45,321 nucleotides of DNA from Alphaproteobacteria bacterium (GTDB taxonomy: Bacteria > Pseudomonadota > Alphaproteobacteria > Rhizobiales > Aestuariivirgaceae): the NCBI GenBank assembly GCA_024640405.1, contig JAHEFB010000037.1, positions 1 through 45,321 on the forward strand, in the 5' to 3' direction. The translations under genes and the position numbers were made by a program. This document shows, one piece after another, positions 33,323 to 41,979 of this stretch (its first letter is position 1; the number at the start of each line of letters is the position of its first letter). Below the pieces are notes generated by a model. It did not search any database and was not told the DNA's origin. It was given only the letters and a program-made list of their open reading frames with translations.

Positions 33323-34041
33323 TGGCGCTTCTCGAACTCAATGACGTGCAGGCAAGTTATGGCGCGATCAAGGCTTTGCACGGCGTCAGCATTTCCGTGG
33401 AAGAAGGATCGATCGTCGCTGTCCTGGGTGCCAATGGAGCCGGAAAGTCCACTACGCTGAAAGCAATTTCCGGTGCGGTCAGACCAACGGCCGGAAGCAT
33501 TGTCTTTGATGGCAAGGAACTCAACGGCCTGACTCCCAACCAGATCGTCAAGCTTGGCATCGCGCAGGTTCCTGAAGGTCGCAAGATATTCAAGGACCTC
33601 ACCGTAACGGAGAACCTCCGCATGGGGGCCTATTCCCGAAATGACGGGGCCGCCATTGAAGAAGATTTTGACCGCGTGCTTGAACTGTTCCCCAGGCTGG
33701 GCGAACGCAAGACTCAACTGGGCGGTTCACTGTCAGGCGGTGAGCAGCAAATGCTGGCCATCGGACGTGGATTGATGGCCCGGCCGCGCCTGCTGCTGCT
33801 GGACGAGCCCTCTCTCGGACTGGCTCCGATAATCATCGCTGATATTTTCAAGACCCTGAGATTGATCAATCAGGAGCAAAGTACGACAATGCTGCTGGTT
33901 GAGCAGAACGCCAATATTGCCTTGAAACATGCAAGTTTTGGCTATGTGCTGCAGGTCGGCAAGGTCGCAATTGAAGACACCGCTTCCAATCTGCGAACAA
34001 ACAAGGAGGTAATTGAAGCCTACATGGGTGCTCAACGCTAG
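33322..34041 (+). CDS. Liv-type ABC ATPase (LivF-like)
   Basis: A 239-residue ATP-binding subunit. Walker A is GANGAGKSTTLKA, the signature is LSGGEQQMLAIGRGL, and Walker B is LLLLDEPSLGLAP. The LivF-typical VPEGRKIFKDLTV is present. It heterodimerises with the LivG-like subunit. The TAG stop lies within TAGAATATA, the sequence shared with the palindrome at 16980-16993, perhaps by chance. Confidence 0.93.
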   Translation: MALLELNDVQASYGAIKALHGVSISVEEGSIVAVLGANGAGKSTTLKAISGAVRPTAGSIVFDGKELNGLTPNQIVKLGIAQVPEGRKIFKDLTVTENLRMGAYSRNDGAAIEEDFDRVLELFPRLGERKTQLGGSLSGGEQQMLAIGRGLMARPRLLLLDEPSLGLAPIIIADIFKTLRLINQEQSTTMLLVEQNANIALKHASFGYVLQVGKVAIEDTASNLRTNKEVIEAYMGAQR

Positions 34042-34280
34042 AATATACGACGAGCATCTAGTCTAATTCAGTTTCGCCGCCCGGTCAGGCCGCATCGGAC
34101 ATTTCATGCAGGCTTACCAGACGGCGGATACCCGGCGGAATGAGAGGACCGGTACGCTCTGTATTAAGTAATTGGCGTTCGGGAGGTTTGTTCAAGCCGG
34201 CAATCAAGCGGGCTCTGCGTGCATCTTCGGCAGTTCCCGCGGTACGCCTTCTGGCGCACTTCAACAAGGAGGAACGCTTA

Positions 34281-35480
34281 ATGTTTAGCTACAAGAATCT
34301 AGCGATACCGCTCGTCGGTCTGGCCGCTGCCTCGCTCATGAGTCTACCGGCACAGGCTGAAAACGGGCCGGGAGTAAGTGACAAGGAAGTTCTCATTTGC
34401 TCCTACCAGCCAATGACCGGAAAGGTCTCAAGCTATTTCCGCATGGGTAAAGGCGCTGATGCCTGGTTCAAGCATGTCAACGAGACAGGCGGCGTCAACG
34501 GCCGAATGATCAACTACAAGATGGTCGATGACAAATATGAGCCGCCACGCACGAAAAACATCGTCAAACGTTTCGTCGAGCGTGACAAATGTTTCGCCAT
34601 CGTTGCACCGCTTGGATCAGCTCCGACCGTGGCTGTCATCGACTACATCGTCGACAACAAAGTGCCGCTGATTGGTGCCGGCACCGGCGCGGCCAAGAAC
34701 GTGTTCTACAAGAGCCGATACGTATTCCCGCTGTATCCGCCTTACGATCTTGAAGGCACCGAACTTGTACGCTTTGCCGCTGAAGTATTCGGCGCCAAGA
34801 AAATTGCCGTCCTGTACCAGAACGATGCATCCGGCAAAACTCATCTGGCCGGCATCGAGGTCGGGTTGAAGAAATATGGCGTCGAGATGGTTGTATCCGA
34901 AGGTTATGAGCCCAAGGAAGTCGACGTCAGCTCCCAGGTCATTAACATGAAGGCATCCGGAGCCGACGCGGTTATCTGTTCATGCGCACCGGAACCGGCT
35001 GCAAAATTCTACACCGAGCGCAAGAAACTCGGCTGGGATGTACCCGTGGTGAACGTGTTCTTTGGCAAGAGCCCCAAGGTACCTGAACTGGCAGGCGCCG
35101 ATGCCGTGGACGGGGTCTACTTCGCAACCATTTTCCGCGAGTGGGACGACCCCAACCCGCAGATTCAGGAAGCTAAAGGCATCCTCGCCAAGTACTATCC
35201 CGAAGAGTCGCCTGATGCGGTTCATCTGTGGGGCTTTACCGGTGCACAGGTATTTACCGAGGCCCTGAAACGCATGGGCAGCGGTGATATCACCCGTGAC
35301 GCACTTCTCGATACGCTGGAAGGCATTGACCAATGGAAGGGCAGTGTTGTCCCGGTCGTTAATATCGGCGAAGTCGGCCCGGACGATGAGGCTGTCAAGC
35401 ATCTGCTGGTGCCTGGAATGTCTTATGTTCAATACAAGGATGGAAAATTCAATCCATTCGCACCGCCCTGGATGAAATAA
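34281..35480 (+). CDS. Liv-type periplasmic substrate-binding protein with unusual cysteines
   Basis: A 399-residue type I periplasmic binding protein. The signal peptide spans residues 1-26 (cleavage after PAQA). The ligand domain carries family landmarks GGVNGRMINYKMVDDKYEP and KIAVLYQND. Four cysteines occur in the mature chain: C40, C104, C233 and C235. C233 and C235 fall in ADAVICSCAPEPAAKF, a segment that in most relatives reads like AVFxFATP. C40 is in the first ligand loop. The ATG at 34281 has AAGGAGGAA upstream; the longer reading from 34140 is not used. It ends the importer operon, 239 bases after livF. The extra thiols near the cleft would suit a soft-metal(loid) ligand, which is inference. 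Confidence 0.92.
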   Translation: MFSYKNLAIPLVGLAAASLMSLPAQAENGPGVSDKEVLICSYQPMTGKVSSYFRMGKGADAWFKHVNETGGVNGRMINYKMVDDKYEPPRTKNIVKRFVERDKCFAIVAPLGSAPTVAVIDYIVDNKVPLIGAGTGAAKNVFYKSRYVFPLYPPYDLEGTELVRFAAEVFGAKKIAVLYQNDASGKTHLAGIEVGLKKYGVEMVVSEGYEPKEVDVSSQVINMKASGADAVICSCAPEPAAKFYTERKKLGWDVPVVNVFFGKSPKVPELAGADAVDGVYFATIFREWDDPNPQIQEAKGILAKYYPEESPDAVHLWGFTGAQVFTEALKRMGSGDITRDALLDTLEGIDQWKGSVVPVVNIGEVGPDDEAVKHLLVPGMSYVQYKDGKFNPFAPPWMK

Positions 35481-35526
35481 TCGGGTGAATCTGACAAGGC
35501 CTCCAGTGGGGGTCGATACAACAAGG

Positions 35527-35562
35527 CTCTATGCGGGACCCGCAACCCCTGCCCGCATAGAG
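35527..35562. terminator. Strong hairpin after the importer operon
   Basis: CTCTATGCGGG and CCCGCATAGAG form a perfect 11-bp stem with a 14-base loop, 46 bases after the binding-protein stop and 79 before the next ATG. There is no clear T run, so it may act as a terminator or as an mRNA-stabilising structure for the abundant binding-protein transcript. Confidence 0.6.
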
Positions 35563-35641
35563 TTCATGCTGTATGGGTCAGCAACTGACGTATGATGACC
35601 TCAACAATTTTGGCTCGATCTAAGAGCACGAGGAGATCCCG

Positions 35642-37024
35642 ATGGCAGCAATTGTAGGACGAGCGATTCCGCCGGAACGCAAGCGCACACTTGATGCATT
35701 GTCTTTGCGTGAACCGGACAAGGTGCCGATTGGCCTGTGGGGTACTGTAGAAGGCTACCAGAACCTCCGCGCAGGCCTCGGCATGGGCTATAACAAGGAT
35801 TTCAAGAACTACCGGACCGGATCGACAACCTGGACCACCGACGTCGCCTTCGAGGTTGACCTGGCCGAAAAACTCGGCGTCGATTTTGTCCGTGTCTCGA
35901 TTGGCCCGGCTGGCGGATCGCCCGGTTTCCGGGAATTGCAAATGGACGAAATTCCGGTTCCGTTGCAGGTGCCGACCCCACCCGATGATGCAGAAATAAA
36001 CGTTGATGAATGGGGCGTAATCCGCAAGTGGACCCCGCATGAAAACGGCGGTTATTACGAGATGATCGGCTACCCGCTGTTCGAAGCCACCAGCGCGCCG
36101 CTTGAGGAAGGCCTGAAGATTCTGGACGAGTACCCGTGGCCGGACCCCTGGGATGAAGCCGGCTGGCAGGACTCACCCGTACCCGGCATGTCGCTGCGCG
36201 AATATTGTCGCTATGTGAAGGAGGAAACCCCCTTTGCCCTTATGGGCCAGGGCGGACGCGGCGGATTGTTTGAACAGGCCAAATACATGGTCGGTTATGC
36301 CAAGATTTTCTCCGACTTCATCGAAAGCCCGGAATTTCTTGACGCCATGCTGATCAAGCTGACCGATCTGGAAATAGAGTATAACAAGGCGTTTCTCGAC
36401 CAGTGCGGCGAGTATGTGGACTGGCTGCGGCTCTCTCCGGAAGACCTAGCATCGGAGAAAACTGCATTCCTGTCACTGGACATGTTCGACAAGCAGTTAA
36501 TCCCGCATTACATGCGCGCGACACAGGAAATCAAGAAGTACTACAAAACCAAGAACCCCGAAGGAAAAATCCAGTTCCACAGTTGCGGGGCAATTCCCGA
36601 ACCGTTCATGCGCGGGCTGATCAGCTGCGGAGTCGATGGCTATGACAGCCTGCCGCCGAAGGTGGCACGCCATTCCAATCCGTCCGCCAAAAAGCGTCAG
36701 CTTGGCAAGGAAATGTTCTTTTACGGCGGCATCGACGTCCAGGAAACGCTTCCCTGGGGAACCACCGACGATGTGCGCAAGGAAGTCCGGCAGCGCATCT
36801 GGGAAATGGGGCACGGCGGTGGCTACCTGCTCAGTTCCTCACACCGGCTGGAGCATGATGTACCCATAGAAAATACCCTGGCGATGATCGAGGAAGCTCG
36901 CGAATACGGTACCTATCCGTTACCTGAGCAGCCGCCTGAGGGTGCCGACACCGGAGAAGGCTACGAGCCCTGGGATCCGAACCCTCGCAAGAAGCGGCGA
37001 AAGCCCAAACCAGCAGCTGAGTAA
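35642..37024 (+). CDS. UroD-family corrinoid methyltransferase, copy 2
   Basis: A 460-residue member of the same superfamily as the protein at 17030-18199 but clearly different. It is about 70 residues longer, with an insertion in the N-terminal half (IPVPLQVPTPPDDAEINVDE region, about 104-123) and a charged Lys/Pro-rich tail. Zinc-site HSCG is at 313-316. The C-terminal segment GGYLLSSSHRLEHDVPIEN replaces the third Cys region of MtaA/MtbA. GAGGAG precedes the ATG. It is followed 11 bases later by its corrinoid protein. Two such pairs in one locus would allow two demethylation steps on one multiply methylated compound, or two substrates. Confidence 0.9.
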   Translation: MAAIVGRAIPPERKRTLDALSLREPDKVPIGLWGTVEGYQNLRAGLGMGYNKDFKNYRTGSTTWTTDVAFEVDLAEKLGVDFVRVSIGPAGGSPGFRELQMDEIPVPLQVPTPPDDAEINVDEWGVIRKWTPHENGGYYEMIGYPLFEATSAPLEEGLKILDEYPWPDPWDEAGWQDSPVPGMSLREYCRYVKEETPFALMGQGGRGGLFEQAKYMVGYAKIFSDFIESPEFLDAMLIKLTDLEIEYNKAFLDQCGEYVDWLRLSPEDLASEKTAFLSLDMFDKQLIPHYMRATQEIKKYYKTKNPEGKIQFHSCGAIPEPFMRGLISCGVDGYDSLPPKVARHSNPSAKKRQLGKEMFFYGGIDVQETLPWGTTDDVRKEVRQRIWEMGHGGGYLLSSSHRLEHDVPIENTLAMIEEAREYGTYPLPEQPPEGADTGEGYEPWDPNPRKKRRKPKPAAE

Positions 37025-37035
37025 CGGAGCATACT

Positions 37036-37896
37036 ATGCCATTGGAAATCGATACAGAGAAAGAGTTTGATCTCGAAGATCTGCAGTATGACTTCGAAGA
37101 TTCCATGGAAACCGACCGCTGGGACGACGCACCTGCGGAAATCAAGGAACTGTTCCATCACCTTGAATGGAATATCATCGACGGGGAACACACTGAAACC
37201 ACCGGGTTCATAGAAGAGGCACTAAAGGCAACCGTCACTGCCCGAACGTTGATAGCCGGCCCGATGGCAACCGGTATTGCCGAGGTCGGCCGCCGCTTCA
37301 AGATGGACGAGTATTTTCTCCCTGAAGTGATGATGTCTGCCAAGTGCATGCATGAGGCGCTCGCCCTGCTGAAGCCGTTGATCATCGCTGAGAAAAGCGA
37401 GGAGGTAGGCACCGTCGTGGTGGGAACCGTGCAGGGTGATCTGCATGACATCGGCAAGAAGATCGTCGCCATGATGATGGAAGCGGCAGGCTTTACCGTG
37501 CATGACCTAGGCGTGACCGTGCCGCCGGAGAAATTCATTGAAGCCATACGTGAACACAAACCGCAAATTGTCGGCTTCTCCGCGCTGCTGACCACGACCA
37601 TGAACATGCAGTGGGAAACCCTGAAGGTGATTGCAGCGGAAGGTTTGCGCGAGGACCTCAAGGTGTTTGTTGGCGGCGCCCCGATCAGCCAGGCCTGGTG
37701 CGACAAGATCGGTGCTGATGCCTATGCCATGGACGCGCTGGTTGCGGTTGAAAAGGCCAAGGCCTGTGTAACCCAGCACCACAACATGAAGGGCGGCGAC
37801 CCAGCCCTTCACGCAGCCATGCTCGAAATTGACCGTGTGCGCGAGGAAGCAAAATCAGAGCAGGCCAAGACAGAGGCGGAAGCCGCCACAGGATAG
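37036..37896 (+). CDS. Corrinoid (B12-binding) methyltransferase protein, copy 2
   Basis: A 286-residue corrinoid protein. An acidic N-terminal extension (about 1-40) is followed by the helical cap domain and the Rossmann B12 domain. The cobalt-ligand motif is D135-L-H137-D-I-G140. GFSALLTTT and VGGAPIS complete the site. The C-terminal tail is highly charged. It is the cognate carrier of the preceding UroD-type enzyme. Its activator is not next to it, so one of the two RACo proteins (4006-6036 or 18954-20855) must serve it. The membrane cytochrome gene starts 4 bases after its stop. Confidence 0.94.
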   Translation: MPLEIDTEKEFDLEDLQYDFEDSMETDRWDDAPAEIKELFHHLEWNIIDGEHTETTGFIEEALKATVTARTLIAGPMATGIAEVGRRFKMDEYFLPEVMMSAKCMHEALALLKPLIIAEKSEEVGTVVVGTVQGDLHDIGKKIVAMMMEAAGFTVHDLGVTVPPEKFIEAIREHKPQIVGFSALLTTTMNMQWETLKVIAAEGLREDLKVFVGGAPISQAWCDKIGADAYAMDALVAVEKAKACVTQHHNMKGGDPALHAAMLEIDRVREEAKSEQAKTEAEAATG

Positions 37897-37900
37897 CAAT

Positions 37901-39031
37901 ATGAGCGAACCAGCAGCAGCGATCGCGGAGAGCCCGGACACCAGGCGCAAGTATATTGCCGTGGGCTTGTCCGGCATACTCGCGCTGGTTGGTCTGGCCG
38001 GTTTCAGCAATGCAGCCCTGGGATATGCGCTGTTCCTGATCGCCAGTCTGCTGCTGGCAGCAGGGCTGACAATGCTTGCCATGTTTGCACTGACACGCTG
38101 GTTCGACACACAACAGTTGCGAAGAGCTTATGCGACAGCCTTCTGGACCGGCGGATGGTGTTACGTCCTGGCGGTTTCCGCACTGTCGGGATATTTTGTT
38201 CATGAGGCGCTGGCTGGCCGCATTGAATGGAACTATATCATTTTCGGGCCGGTGGTGCTGGCTGCCATTATCATCCTCGACATCGGGATCTGGCGCATAA
38301 TCGTTGAGCGCAATATGCCCACGATGCAGCGCTTCGGCGATTTATGGTCACGCGATAAACTTGACCAGCCCGCCTTGCGCAAGACCCTCATTGACGAAGT
38401 GATCCTGCACCGCACCCTGTTGACGGTCAGTCCGTTTCGCTGGCTTCGCCACCAGCTCATTCTGTGGGGTTTCGGATTGATGTTCGCCGTGGAGGTCGTG
38501 GCCGTCGCCTTCCGCGAGGCGTTTCCGGCCTTTGGCTGGACGCATCTGTGGGACCAGCCATCCCATCCTGTCCGGCTGGCTTTTGACCTTGCCTACGACC
38601 TTACCGGACTGATGATCCTGATCGGCTGCATACTGGCATTGGTCTTTCGCGTCATAGTGCATGGTAAACCGGACCAGAAGTTCACCGACACGCCAACCGT
38701 CATATTCCTGTTGCTGGTTGTGCTCACCGGATTCCTGGTCGAGGGATCCAGACTGACGGCAGGCAGCGACTTCGCCGGTGCCGGCGCGTCCTTTGTCGGC
38801 CTTGCGTTCGCGGCCATTTCTCCAGCCTCGAAAACCGCCTACGACTTCCTGTGGATCGTTCATGCAATCGCGGCTTGCGGATTTATCGCCTATGTACCGC
38901 TAAAAAGGCTGATCCACTCCTGTGCCACCCCCATCGGCAGGCTGGCGAATTCACAGGTTGCAATTCTCGCCGCCAAGAAATCCCGCGTCATCGGCGGGCT
39001 GTTCAACACGGGCGCAAAAGACCGGCCGTAG
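37901..39031 (+). CDS. NarI-like membrane cytochrome b protein
   Basis: A 376-residue integral membrane protein with about eight helices and a C-terminal half resembling NarI/DsrM-type quinone-linked cytochrome b. Candidate heme-ligand histidines are H184 (SPFRWLRHQLILWG), H222 (SHPVRLAFDL), H321 (LWIVHAIAACGFIAY) and H339 (KRLIHSCATPIG). The WIVHA...FIAYVPLKRLIH pattern is typical. The ATG at 37901 follows the corrinoid gene by 4 bases, so the two are co-expressed. It probably passes electrons between the quinone pool and a soluble partner: the RACo/corrinoid system, or the molybdoenzyme-ferredoxin pair that lacks an anchor. Family is fairly sure; partner is inferred. Confidence 0.82.
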   Translation: MSEPAAAIAESPDTRRKYIAVGLSGILALVGLAGFSNAALGYALFLIASLLLAAGLTMLAMFALTRWFDTQQLRRAYATAFWTGGWCYVLAVSALSGYFVHEALAGRIEWNYIIFGPVVLAAIIILDIGIWRIIVERNMPTMQRFGDLWSRDKLDQPALRKTLIDEVILHRTLLTVSPFRWLRHQLILWGFGLMFAVEVVAVAFREAFPAFGWTHLWDQPSHPVRLAFDLAYDLTGLMILIGCILALVFRVIVHGKPDQKFTDTPTVIFLLLVVLTGFLVEGSRLTAGSDFAGAGASFVGLAFAAISPASKTAYDFLWIVHAIAACGFIAYVPLKRLIHSCATPIGRLANSQVAILAAKKSRVIGGLFNTGAKDRP

Positions 39032-39092
39032 CGTCTGGGGTTCAAGTGAATGAAGGCTTGTCTGGGCGGCCCTTTGCCATCCACCTATAATA

Positions 39093-39419
39093 CTACACCA
39101 GCTTGTTGGCCCGCTGCGCCAGGATGTCTTCGGTGGCCTGAACCACCAGCCCTTTTTCAAATCCCGTCAGGAAGGTTGCAACCTGCCCGCCGGTGAGTTC
39201 CTCAAGACGGTCGCCATGACGTGCAACACAGCCTCTGACAACGGACCGGGCAATCGTGTCGGCGGCACTGACACCATCATCGCGGCGTACAATGTTCTCT
39301 CCAATGCATCCAACAAGCGTATCAAGTGTATCTTGCAGGTGGCCGTAAACAGCAGGGGTCGGAACCTGAGCACATCCTGCTGCCAGCAACATTATCAATC
39401 CAAGGACGCCGGTTCTCAC
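39093..39419 (-). CDS. Small lipoprotein, unknown
   Basis: A 108-residue protein with a lipoprotein signal (lipobox LAAGC, modified Cys16). The mature part contains two further cysteines (C38, C63) and helical, charged sequence. I do not recognise a family. It starts with GTG at 39419 and runs convergent to the cytochrome b gene, which marks the right-hand end of the arsenic/C1 block. Confidence 0.7.
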   Translation of the reverse strand: MRTGVLGLIMLLAAGCAQVPTPAVYGHLQDTLDTLVGCIGENIVRRDDGVSAADTIARSVVRGCVARHGDRLEELTGGQVATFLTGFEKGLVVQATEDILAQRANKLV

Positions 39420-40236
39420 TAGTGCTCTCCAGGTCGCGGGCCGTGAGGGCAGATTGACCCTGCACCATGTGCCCGGAAGCCCTCCCCTGTGGTTTCAGCC
39501 ACCGAGTCACATATCAGCAATAATAGAACGCCTAGAAGGCATAAGCGACCGCGCAGATCGAGTTACCCCCGTTCTTCACAGGTTTTGGGGGTCGGGACAG
39601 AAGTTCCGAGGCAGCGATATTCGTTGCACAACGCTGACCATAGTCAGGTACTACTGAATGCATGCTGGACAAATTCGTCTTTAATCACAGTTGTCGTCAG
39701 TATATTTTCAAGAAAAGGGCGAATTGTTTCAATAATTTTATTCATATTTACATGTCATGCATTTATTTGAATTCGTAAATTATTATGGTTAATTTGTTTG
39801 TATTGTGACTATTTGCACATCATCGTTGGCGTTATTGTGGAATGTTGGGTCATCGAAATCGTTAAACAGGAATTTTAGACATGCGCATTTTGAACAAGAC
39901 CCGCAAGACAACCGTGATCCTCCCCTTTGTATCCAGGACACCGGATTTCGCCGCTTTGCCAGCCATTCCCAAGTACAGACGCTGAAAACCTGCCGGAAAT
40001 ATGCAGGATTGGCGGAGATTTCGTCTGCGCCCTTCGTGCACAACACACCCACAAAACGGAAGGCGCCTTGTTACGGTAAAGGGATTGACATCCCATCCGG
40101 CCTCGCAATGGGCCATATACGCCGGGTCGAAAGCATGTTGCGGCGGAAGGTGGCAATTACGATGTTGGAGAAATGGTGCAATTTGAGCGATCATGCTCCA
40201 CCACGAATTTAGCTCACTCCGCCTGGGAGGCACGTC
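39420..40236. other. 817-base region without a clear gene, AT-rich in its centre
   Basis: No recognisable gene, tRNA or IS is seen. The stretch near 39690-39860 is markedly AT-rich compared with the flanks. The only gene-like signal is the short frame at 39881-39985. Overlapping frames up to 135 codons around 39805-40212 have no family-like sequence. The composition change suggests acquired or decaying DNA. Confidence 0.5.
39881..39985 (+). CDS. Possible 34-aa peptide
   Basis: ATG preceded by an AGGA about 9 bases upstream, reading MRILNKTRKTTVILPFVSR and ending in basic residues. It could be a small gene or the intact start of a decayed one. There is no family match I can name. Confidence 0.2.
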   Translation: MRILNKTRKTTVILPFVSRTPDFAALPAIPKYRR

Positions 40237-40776
40237 TTGACAAATCCAGAACAAACCAAGGTGCACCTAACAGAAAAAATTGAACATGCTTTTGCCGGCG
40301 TTGTATATCCAGGCGATGATGACTTGACCGGATCATCTTACGGTGAAGAGCCAGCAGCCCTTGTAAACGACTTCCGCGGAAAGGCAGACTGGAAGCAACT
40401 GGATACTTCTTTTCTGAATCAGGCGCCGGATGGATGGGGATCTGCGCTATCCTTTTTCTCTGACAATGCCCTTCGATTTTACCTTCCCGCCTACATGATC
40501 GCTGATCTTCGGGGTGAACTGGACAACGGTTGTGATCCGGCAGTTCGTCTTTGCTCATCTTTGACGCCCGCAGGACAGAATCAAAAAATAGCGCAGGTTT
40601 GGGGCGGCGGCACAATGGGAGAGCGCGCAACAGCCTGTTTTGCCAAATTCAACGCCGGGCAGGTGTCTGCCGTTGTGGCCTACCTTCAGTGGAAACTGGG
40701 TGAAAGCGGTAGTAATGATCTGGTGATAGAACAAGCGCTCGATAACTACTGGCTAGCACGTGACGCTGCTTCTTAA
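40237..40776 (+). CDS. DUF6714-like hypothetical protein
   Basis: A 179-residue soluble protein. The opening, KIEHAFAGVVYPGDDDLTGS, and the segment ALSFFSDNALRFYLPAYMIADLRGELD resemble a family of small bacterial proteins (DUF6714, from memory) found in scattered accessory regions, sometimes beside SMI1/KNR4-type immunity genes. The C-terminal part, FNAGQVSAVVAYLQWKLG, is typical. The start is TTG at 40237 with GGGAGG six bases upstream. No toxin or contact-inhibition gene is visible next to it. Function unknown. Confidence 0.75.
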   Translation: MTNPEQTKVHLTEKIEHAFAGVVYPGDDDLTGSSYGEEPAALVNDFRGKADWKQLDTSFLNQAPDGWGSALSFFSDNALRFYLPAYMIADLRGELDNGCDPAVRLCSSLTPAGQNQKIAQVWGGGTMGERATACFAKFNAGQVSAVVAYLQWKLGESGSNDLVIEQALDNYWLARDAAS

Positions 40777-40890
40777 GCGCCAATCCTGAAACCGGAATTT
40801 GTGAGTTTACCGCGCCGTGCGTGCACACCAGGCATTACACCTCATGGTAAAATAGGCTCAAGCAGAACCATCGGCAGGCTTATACAATAT

Positions 40891-41400
40891 TCAGAACGCT
40901 ATTCTGTCTGAAATTGCCGCGATGCCAGCCTTGGCACATGCTTCATCTTCTAAACCTGAAGGCGCTCCAGAAACACCAATTGCACCCACCATATCTCCAT
41001 CGCCAGCTATAATTCGCACGCCGCCGCCTAGAGGCAGAGCACCGGTTACATTACGGATGGCCCAAGCCTCGCCAGACTCGGTCAGCTTCGACAGACCGGA
41101 TGTGTCACTTCTGAAGCTGACGGCGGTCCATGCCTTGCGATATGATGTATCTGGAGTGTGAGGGCCAGCCAACTGGTCTCGAAGCGTCACCTGAAGGATA
41201 CCGAACCTGTCAGTCACGCTGACACCAATCTGGTAGCCTTTCTGGCGGCAGTCGCTCATCGCAGCCTGAGCAGCTTCTATGGCGAGTTCAGGTTTTAGCA
41301 CTCTGAAGGAAGTAAAGGTTGTTTCCTCCGCAGAGGTAAGTGTTGGAGACATGATTATCCCAAGACAGACCATCAATGAGCAAATTCTAAGACATTTCAT
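40891..41400 (-). CDS. GlcG/HbpS-family exported protein
   Basis: A 169-residue protein with a signal peptide (MKCLRICSLMVCLGIIMS..., cleavage near TSA). The mature domain is of the GlcG/HbpS type: LAIEAAQAAMSDCRQKGYQIGVSVTDRFG, SYRKAWTAVSF, then GGGVRIIAGDGDMVGAIGVSG and a final CAKAGIAAI. Some members bind heme or cobalamin-like cofactors. The ATG at 41400 is chosen for its GGGAGG site. It lies alone on the minus strand among accessory genes. Confidence 0.88.
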   Translation of the reverse strand: MKCLRICSLMVCLGIIMSPTLTSAEETTFTSFRVLKPELAIEAAQAAMSDCRQKGYQIGVSVTDRFGILQVTLRDQLAGPHTPDTSYRKAWTAVSFRSDTSGLSKLTESGEAWAIRNVTGALPLGGGVRIIAGDGDMVGAIGVSGAPSGLEDEACAKAGIAAISDRIAF

Positions 41401-41979
41401 TACAACCTCCCGCAAATCATGGCAGCCGATTATCGCGACCTGTGGGTTGCATTTTATCGAAGGTTCAGCAGACCTGTATTGCGATGGATCAAGTCACTGG
41501 ATCGGAGGGCTTAAGGGCCTGTGCGGTTGACGTCGGTCCCTCTATGTTGTGGACAGGCAACGGCATGTGACGACAGCGATGTAGCTCTGCAAAAAGAACT
41601 CGCCTCAAGACCTGCGTACGGGGGGGATGATAATTACGCTACCCACTGCAAGCCTCGGGTCACATACCGTCGAATGCACTTCGTAGCCGAGGGTGGGCGA
41701 AAAGATGATAATGCCGTGGCAACACGAAGGTTACCCACACGGGATTGCTCATGTGCTTAGATACCAGACAGACAGGTTCGATCCGAAATCACGCGTGCAC
41801 CCGTGTGCATTTCAAAAAACAGCAATGTGTGATGTCACCAGACCAGTTTGCGACTTGGCAGCTTGATCGACGTCAACGACAGAATCTGCAATGGCTGCCC
41901 ATATAATGAACGACTTGAAAGTGAGGTCTGACAACTCATCGAAATGAAAATTTCGAACTTGGCTCAGAAGGACAAATTG
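41401..41979. other. Intergenic stretch with no recognised gene
   Basis: This gap, between the GlcG-like gene and the cytochrome c gene, holds short frames (for example 41521-41760, plus strand) with no family-like sequence. I find no repeat, tRNA or clear promoter beyond the two ribosome sites at its edges. Confidence 0.5.

Noticed and set aside
39805..40212. 135-codon plus-strand frame
   Set aside because: Overlapping frames on both strands are equally open and none has recognisable sequence.
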